A DNA stretch of 7,125 nucleotides from an uncultured Erysipelotrichaceae bacterium. Its GTDB lineage: Bacteria > Bacillota_I > Bacilli_A > RF39 > UBA660. A program made the translations under genes and the position numbers. Shown here one piece after another: positions 5,372-7,125 of this stretch (position 1 is its first letter; every line of letters begins with the position of its first letter). Under the pieces are notes generated by a model, which saw nothing but the letters and a program-made list of their open reading frames with translations, was not told where the DNA came from and did not search any database. The stretch lies in the NCBI GenBank assembly GCA_902797005.1, contig CADBRE010000031.1, forward strand, positions 1 to 7,125, given 5' to 3'.

Positions 5372-6115
5372 ATGATGTTTATAGATACTCATACTCATAT
5401 TCTAGAAGAAGAAGCTAGTGAGTACTATAATAATGCAATAGAAGCTAATGTAAAAATTATGCTTACAGCTAGTGAGGATTTAAAGACTAGCCTAGAGGCA
5501 GTTAGGATAGCTAATGAGTTTCCTAACGTTTTTGCGTGCATAGGTGTTCATCCTTCTGATGCAAAAGATTTCAAAGATGAAGATATAGATAAGTTTAGAG
5601 AACTTTGCAAAGATAATAAGGTAGTTGCAATAGGTGAGATAGGACTTGATTATTACTATGGTAAAGAAGATAAGGATAGACAAATAGAAGTGTTTAAAAT
5701 GTTTTTATCTTTGGCTCTAGAGGTTGATCTTCCTGTTGTTATTCATACCAGAGAAGCAACATTTGATACCATTAATATTCTAAAGGAATATAATGTAAAA
5801 GGGGTAATTCATTGTTTTAATGGTAGTATAGAGACTGCTAGAGAATATATGAAGCTAGGTTTTAGTTTTGGTATTGGTGGAGTTCTTACTTTTAAAAATT
5901 CTAAACTATTTGAAACTGTTAAAGAGATTCCACTAGACAAAATAGTGCTTGAAACTGATTCACCTTATTTAACACCTGAACCTTATAGGGGAAAGAAAAA
6001 TGAGAGTAAGTATATTCCTATTATAGCTGAGTGTTTAGCTAAACATACTGGTAAAACACTAGAGGAAATAGCTGAAATAACGACTAATAATGCTAAGAGG
6101 ATATTTAATATTTAG
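5372..6115 (+). CDS. tatD: TatD family metal-dependent deoxyribonuclease
   Basis: This protein of 247 residues has the amidohydrolase-type TIM barrel of TatD (YabD in Bacillus), a cytoplasmic nuclease acting on DNA ends or damaged DNA. All expected metal ligands are visible: His7 and His9 in DTHTH near the start, Glu89 in GEIGLDYYY, His125 in VVIHTRE, His147 in GVIHCFNGS, and Asp196 in ETDSPYLTPEPYRGKKNES. IGVHPSDA and the C-terminal NAKRIF are also typical. Length is normal (about 255). The longest frame opens at GTG 5366, but ATG 5372 (or the next ATG, 5375) is preferred, with AGGA (5361-5364) seven bases upstream, overlapping the previous stop codon. metG-tatD-rsmA is the standard Bacillota neighbourhood. 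A weak hairpin and a strong promoter follow, so the downstream genes form a new unit. Confidence 0.96.
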   Translation: MMFIDTHTHILEEEASEYYNNAIEANVKIMLTASEDLKTSLEAVRIANEFPNVFACIGVHPSDAKDFKDEDIDKFRELCKDNKVVAIGEIGLDYYYGKEDKDRQIEVFKMFLSLALEVDLPVVIHTREATFDTINILKEYNVKGVIHCFNGSIETAREYMKLGFSFGIGGVLTFKNSKLFETVKEIPLDKIVLETDSPYLTPEPYRGKKNESKYIPIIAECLAKHTGKTLEEIAEITTNNAKRIFNI

Positions 6116-6136
6116 TGTATAAAATGGTGCACTTTT
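6114..6136 (+). terminator. Weak candidate terminator after tatD
   Basis: AGTGTA (6114-6119) pairs with TGCACT (6128-6133), six pairs with one G-U, around an eight-base loop, followed by only four T (6133-6136). It resembles the metG terminator in sequence (both open with TAGTGT and close with GCACTTTT) but has a shorter T run. It probably stops only part of the transcripts. Confidence 0.45.
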
Positions 6137-6164
6137 GACAAAGACTATAGAGCTTTGGTATAAT
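6135..6164 (+). promoter_or_regulatory. Full-consensus sigma-A promoter of the hydrolase-rsmA unit
   Basis: TTGACA (6135-6140) and TATAAT (6159-6164) are both perfect matches, spaced by 18 bases, with an extended TGG (6156-6158) directly before the -10. The predicted start is about 6171, only some 17 bases before the ATG at 6188. This is the best promoter in the window. Confidence 0.92.
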
Positions 6165-6187
6165 TAATTACATGAGGAGAGTAATTT

Positions 6188-6811
6188 ATGAAAAAATACA
6201 AACCCAAAAAGTGGTTTATTTATGCTAGATTAGTAAGTGCTTTTCTAATAATATTTACTTTTGGAAGAGGTACTAATGTTGTATATAATAAAGTCACTAC
6301 AACTAATAATCATGAAACAAAAATGCTTTCACAAGCTATTATATTAGATAATAAAGAAGAAATATATGTTGATGAAAATCCTGTTCTTAATAAATATATG
6401 AATTTGCCTGAAAAGGGATTTGAAGTTACTATAGATAACAAAAAATATGAGATGAGCGAAGAAGATTATAATCTTTTAGTTTCTGTTGTTGCAGCAGAAG
6501 CTTCTAATAGTATTGATGATACTTTGGCGGTAATGAGTGTCATATTAAACAGAGCTGATAAACGTAATCTTACACCTGTGGAAGTCGTTACGGCACCTGG
6601 GCAGTTTGCAGGATACTTTAATTATCATTATTTTAATTATTTAAATGAAGATGGCTCTCTTAGAGATGTGACTAAAGTTAATGCTATTAAAGATGTAGTT
6701 AATGATGCTTTAAATGGTGTTAGAAATAACAATTATTATGGCTTTAGATCTTGGGGAACAACTAGTTATAGTGATAACTATATAGTTGAAAGAGGAAATA
6801 GGTATAATTAA
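6188..6811 (+). CDS. Membrane-anchored SleB-like cell-wall hydrolase (Hydrolase_2 family)
   Basis: This protein of 207 residues starts with a lysine-rich stretch and one membrane helix or uncleaved signal (about 9-27). A variable linker to about 85 follows, then a domain like that of spore-cortex-lytic SleB/CwlJ. The key stretch is LLVSVVAAEASNS (97-109), whose Glu104 matches the proposed catalytic acid of these muramidase/lytic transglycosylase-type enzymes. AVMSVILNRADKRN, VVTAPGQFAGY and a C-terminal YGFRSWGTTSY block with the WGTTSYSDN stretch follow. It therefore probably cuts peptidoglycan outside the membrane. Such domains also occur in non-sporulating Bacillota, so a germination role is not implied. 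GAGGAGAG (6174-6181) with seven or eight bases of spacing gives a strong start. The stop TAA overlaps the rsmA ATG by one base. The family is fairly sure; the physiological role is inference. Confidence 0.85.
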   Translation: MKKYKPKKWFIYARLVSAFLIIFTFGRGTNVVYNKVTTTNNHETKMLSQAIILDNKEEIYVDENPVLNKYMNLPEKGFEVTIDNKKYEMSEEDYNLLVSVVAAEASNSIDDTLAVMSVILNRADKRNLTPVEVVTAPGQFAGYFNYHYFNYLNEDGSLRDVTKVNAIKDVVNDALNGVRNNNYYGFRSWGTTSYSDNYIVERGNRYN

Positions 6812-7125
6812 TGGATAATTTTAGTTTTAAGAAAAGTTTGGGACAGAACTTTCTTATAGATGATAATATTAAGAGAAAAATTGTGGATGCTTCTAGCATA
6901 GAAGAAGATTCTATTATTATTGAAGTTGGTCCAGGAAGTGGGGCTATAACTAAGTTATTAGTTAAGAAAGGTGTTCCTGTTATTGCTTTTGAAATTGATA
7001 CAAGACTTAAAGAAGAACTAAGTAAGATAGATAGTGATAATTTAACTGTCATTTATGAAGATTTTCTTAAAGTTAATTTAAATGATGTTTTAAAAGATTA
7101 TAAATATAAAAAAATACATTTAATA
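6811..7125 (+). CDS. rsmA: 16S rRNA (adenine1518-N6/adenine1519-N6)-dimethyltransferase, N-terminal part
   Basis: The frame is open from ATG 6811 to the window end, giving 105 residues of RsmA (KsgA). This enzyme dimethylates two adenines in the 3' terminal loop of 16S rRNA during small-subunit assembly, using S-adenosylmethionine. The N-terminal KKSLGQNFL is the family signature. The SAM-binding motif I EVGPGSGAIT (38-47), the acidic end of strand two in AFEID (59-63) and EDF further on are in the right order. The catalytic NxPY motif lies beyond the window. The start overlaps the hydrolase stop (TAATG), so translation is coupled; an AATAGG-like site at 6797-6802 is only a weak ribosome site. 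It is transcribed from the consensus promoter at 6135-6164. In Bacillus the gene before it is rnmV, which is missing here. Confidence 0.96.
   Translation, partial: MDNFSFKKSLGQNFLIDDNIKRKIVDASSIEEDSIIIEVGPGSGAITKLLVKKGVPVIAFEIDTRLKEELSKIDSDNLTVIYEDFLKVNLNDVLKDYKYKKIHLI

Noticed and set aside
6762..7052. Minus-strand frame opposite rsmA
   Set aside because: It overlaps the clear RsmA N-terminal signature and SAM motif on the plus strand.
1..7125. CRISPR array, insertion sequence, tRNA or phage/defence island
   Set aside because: No spaced direct repeats, inverted-repeat-flanked transposase, cloverleaf or defence-type domain was seen; nearly every base is assigned to housekeeping genes or their signals.

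Overview
The window is about 7.1 kb of AT-rich DNA with dense, short-spaced genes and Gram-positive style signals: purine-rich Shine-Dalgarno sites, T-run terminators and a T-box leader. SufS/SufU, the T-box ahead of metG, and the metG-tatD-...-rsmA order all point to a low-GC Bacillota. The compactness and AT bias resemble small-genome gut Bacilli (RF39/RFN20 or Erysipelotrichia-like lineages), but that placement is a guess. Conserved Trp positions are encoded by TGG, so the standard bacterial code fits.

Left part (1-1394, + strand): the 3' end of sufS, then sufU two bases later, closing an Fe-S cluster (SUF) operon with an intrinsic terminator. A promoter overlapping that terminator serves a GTG-started, membrane-anchored LemA-like gene.

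Middle (1387-3334, - strand): ung (uracil-DNA glycosylase) and a divergent AGCS-family (alanine/glycine:cation symporter) transporter are read leftward. ung and the LemA-like gene converge and overlap by 8 bp, with a long two-way hairpin terminator inside their coding ends.

Right part (3301-7125, + strand): a methionine-type T-box leader controls metG (methionyl-tRNA synthetase). After a terminator come a small two-helix membrane protein and tatD, then a very strong consensus promoter, a membrane-anchored SleB-like cell-wall hydrolase, and the start of rsmA (16S rRNA dimethyltransferase), whose ATG overlaps the hydrolase stop codon. The metG-tatD-rsmA core is the well-known Bacillota neighbourhood. 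The hydrolase sits where Bacillus has yabE and rnmV.

No intergenic stretch exceeds 300 bases; the longest (about 230 to 280 b, depending on the transporter start) is filled by the T-box leader and a divergent promoter pair. I see no CRISPR array, insertion sequence, tRNA, rRNA or phage gene. Most of the window is ordinary housekeeping. The points worth a second look are the unusual geometry of the T-box switch, the shared divergent promoter region, the repeated terminator-promoter overlaps, and the cell-wall hydrolase coupled to rsmA. I found no convincing new defence or mobile system.
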